Shown here: one piece after another, positions 63,301-64,000 of the stretch
How the letters are laid out: each line of letters opens with the position of its first letter
Numbering within the stretch: position 1 is the stretch's first letter
Assembly (NCBI RefSeq): GCF_040954835.1
Contig: NC_090699.1
Span: 14,811,817-14,875,816, forward strand
Source: Lepisosteus oculatus
Lineage: Eukaryota > Chordata > Actinopteri > Semionotiformes > Lepisosteidae
DNA: 64,000 nt
Direction of reading: 5' to 3'
Program-made: the position numbers and the translations under genes
The notes under the pieces: generated by a model
Database searches by the model: none
The model's input: the letters and a program-made list of their open reading frames with translations, nothing else
What the model was told of the DNA's origin: nothing

Positions 63301-64000
63301 GCCCCTACTACCACAACAACTGCCCCCACCACCACAACAACTCCTGAAACTACTACACCTGCCCCAACTACCACCACTACTCCACCAAGCACAACAACAG
63401 CCCCAACAACTACAACACCTGCTGCTACTACCACAACAACTGCCCCCACCACCACAACAACTCCTGAAACTACTACACCTGCCCGAACTACCACAACTAC
63501 TCCACCAAGCACAACTACAGCCCCAACAACTACAACACCTGCCCCTACTACCACAACAACTGCCCCCACCACCACAACAACTCCTGAAACTACTACACCT
63601 GCCCCAACTACCACAACTACTCCACCAAGCACAACTACAGCCCCAACAACTACAACACCTGGCCCTACTACCACAACAAATGCCCCCGCAACAACAACTC
63701 CTGAAACTTCTACAACGCCTGCCCCAACTACCACCACTACTCCATCAAGCACAACAACAGCCCCAACAACCACAACAGCTGCCCCAACTACCACAACAAC
63801 TGCCCCCACCACCACAATAACTCCTGAAACTACTACACCTGCCCCAACTACCACAACTACTCCACCAAGCACAACTACAGCCCCAACAACTACAACACCT
63901 GCCCCTACTACCACAACAACTGCCCCCACCACCACAACAACTCCTGAAACTACTACACCTGCCCCAACTACCACAACTACTCCACCAAGCACAACTACAG
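12399..64000 (+). CDS. Giant mucin PTS-domain exon (partial, runs off the window)
   Basis: Encodes the Pro/Thr/Ser domain of a secreted or membrane mucin, the part that carries dense O-glycans. The frame (codons starting at 12,400) is open for about 17,200 codons. The first 137 residues are non-repetitive, Thr/Ser-rich, with one N-glycosylation sequon (NDS). From 12,811 a 40-residue unit repeats: Thr runs of 2-5 separated by AP, PE, PAP, PPS, AP and PAP, with 25 Thr, 9 Pro, 4 Ala, 1 Glu and 1 Ser. I saw no Cys or aromatic residue in the repeats. ATG at 12,403 has a poor start context and no signal peptide follows, so this is an internal exon. No VWD, C8, TIL, CysD, SEA, EGF or cystine-knot domain is visible, so gel-forming and membrane types cannot be separated. 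Its 3' end is beyond the window. Confidence 0.85.
14938..20500 (+). repeat. Higher-order duplication with a 2,586-bp offset
   Basis: A rare marker, ACTAGTACCCCCACC followed by TTCCCCAACTACC, occurs at 17,887 and again at 20,473, an offset of 2,586 bp (862 codons). A pair of ACCATCACTACTCC variants near 15,080 and 18,645 belongs to the same area but with another spacing, so boundaries are blurred by further rearrangement. Confidence 0.5.
25960..36500 (+). repeat. Higher-order duplications of 2,745 and 5,592 bp
   Basis: Marker GCCCAAACTACC followed by CCACTAAGC occurs at 26,404, 29,149 and 34,741 (offsets 2,745 and 5,592). The CCACCAAATACAAC variant occurs at 30,652 and 36,244, again 5,592 apart, then at 38,065 (1,821 later). 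An earlier segment (ACATCAGCTGCC at 27,289/32,101 and 28,174/32,986) is offset by 4,812, so one copy holds 780 extra bases. All offsets are multiples of three. Confidence 0.7.
42756..50981 (+). repeat. 8.2-kb higher-order repeat, block 1
   Basis: Begins at TACATCAGCTGCCCC (42,756) and runs to the same landmark at 50,982. It contains two 480-bp tandem copies (from about 43,021), two 960-bp tandem copies (landmark at 44,221 and 45,181) and two 933-bp tandem copies (ACATCAACTACTCC at 46,738 and 47,671). Where comparable with block 2, only a handful of single-base differences are visible over several kilobases. Confidence 0.85.
50982..58274 (+). repeat. 8.2-kb higher-order repeat, block 2 (933 bp shorter)
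   Basis: Matches block 1 at an offset of 8,226 bp up to about 55,800 (for example 46,738 to 54,964; 47,461 to 55,687), then at 7,293 bp from there on (48,394 to 55,687; 49,381 to 56,674; 50,491 to 57,784). The 933-bp change equals one copy of the tandem pair in block 1. Right end approximate. Confidence 0.85.
58155..58680 (+). repeat. Local 420-bp tandem duplication
   Basis: The ACAACTGGCCCCACC variant (Thr-Gly-Pro in place of Thr-Ala-Pro) occurs at about 58,176 and 58,596 with matching flanks, giving a 420-bp step. It sits between block 2 and the third, shortened block. Confidence 0.6.
59001..60190 (+). repeat. Third, internally shortened copy of the 8.2-kb block
   Basis: Starts with the same TACATCAGCTGCCCC landmark at 59,001 (offset 8,019 from block 2). 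After about 260 bp the match jumps to the later part of block 2: TCACCAAGTACAAC at 59,275 corresponds to 57,031 (offset 2,244). The jump removes 5,775 bp, exactly 1,925 codons. Confidence 0.7.
60150..64000 (+). repeat. 2,025-bp tandem duplication running off the window
   Basis: Landmarks repeat at 2,025 bp: GCCCCAACAACTACCACACC at 60,226 and 62,251, ACCCCCAACACCAC at 60,691 and 62,716, and GGCCCTACTACC with CCCCCGCAACAAC at 61,636 and 63,661. The second copy is still matching at the window end, so at least a full second copy, and perhaps more, lies there. Confidence 0.8.

Larger units (their letters stand above)
12811..64000 (+). repeat. 120-bp coding tandem repeat array (VNTR)
   Basis: About 427 unit-lengths of a 120-bp repeat. 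The plus strand of the unit is about 83% A+C and 5% G. Variants include units shortened or extended by multiples of three, GCC to GTC (Ala to Val), CCA to TCA, GAA ACT to GAA AAT (creating an N-T-T sequon), and synonymous ACT/ACA/ACC swaps. The frame at 12,811 and at 64,000 is the same. Unequal crossing-over within the exon is the likely growth mechanism. Confidence 0.95.

Noticed and set aside
12333-63992. A 17,219-codon minus-strand gene (Val/Gly/Ala repeats)
   Set aside because: It is the antisense shadow of the mucin repeat. Its would-be start is a TTG at the window edge, and it has no domain, signal or promoter. The plus strand gives a typical mucin PTS composition with a splice acceptor.
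12811-64000. Non-coding satellite DNA (for example centromeric) with a 120-bp monomer
   Set aside because: Frame conservation, in-frame indels only, the Thr/Pro composition, the non-repetitive coding preamble and the acceptor all favour a coding exon.
12811-64000. CRISPR array
   Set aside because: The repeats are directly adjacent with no unique spacers, and the context is a vertebrate genome.

Overview
The window looks like vertebrate nuclear DNA, most likely from a ray-finned fish. Evidence: four V-SINE-type tRNA-derived SINEs with the shared fish core (TGTGTGGAGTTTGCATGTTC-like), two copies of a second tRNA-derived SINE, mariner-like, hAT-like and Penelope-like non-autonomous elements, LTR fossils, and vertebrate-style splice signals. 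The species cannot be fixed from what is visible, and no bacterial-type gene organisation is present.

Layout. Positions 1-12,398 are intergenic or intronic DNA crowded with old mobile elements. They hold a CpG-rich, TATA-like stretch near 640-900, and two or three short candidate exons (9,218-9,281; 10,525-10,555; possibly 11,969 onward) that rest on splice signals alone. Positions 12,399-64,000 are one continuous plus-strand mucin PTS (Pro/Thr/Ser) exon. It opens after a good splice acceptor (AG at 12,397-12,398), has a non-repetitive preamble of about 410 bp, and then becomes a 120-bp (40-residue) Thr-rich tandem repeat that fills the remaining 51 kb and runs off the window end. The reading frame is the same at the first repeat and at the last base; I saw no stop, and every length difference I measured between repeat copies is a multiple of three.

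The main discovery is this exon: at least 51.6 kb and about 17,200 codons in the window alone, with no end seen. It is more than twice the largest human coding exon I know of (the MUC16 exon, about 21.7 kb). Roughly 427 repeat units at 25 Thr each give more than 10,000 candidate O-glycosylation sites, with no cysteine-rich domain seen inside the array. Above the 120-bp unit sits a nested higher-order structure: 480-, 960-, 933-, 2,025-, 2,586-, 2,745-, 5,592- and 8,226-bp repeats. Shared markers give part of the order of duplication: the 960-bp doubling came before the 8.2-kb doubling, and the 933-bp difference arose after it.

The opposite strand is also stop-free over nearly the whole array (12,333-63,992), but it would encode a poly-Val/Gly/Ala chain. 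It is a composition artefact, not a gene. No mucin N-terminal (VWD/C8/TIL), SEA, EGF or C-terminal domain is visible, so the mucin class cannot be assigned.
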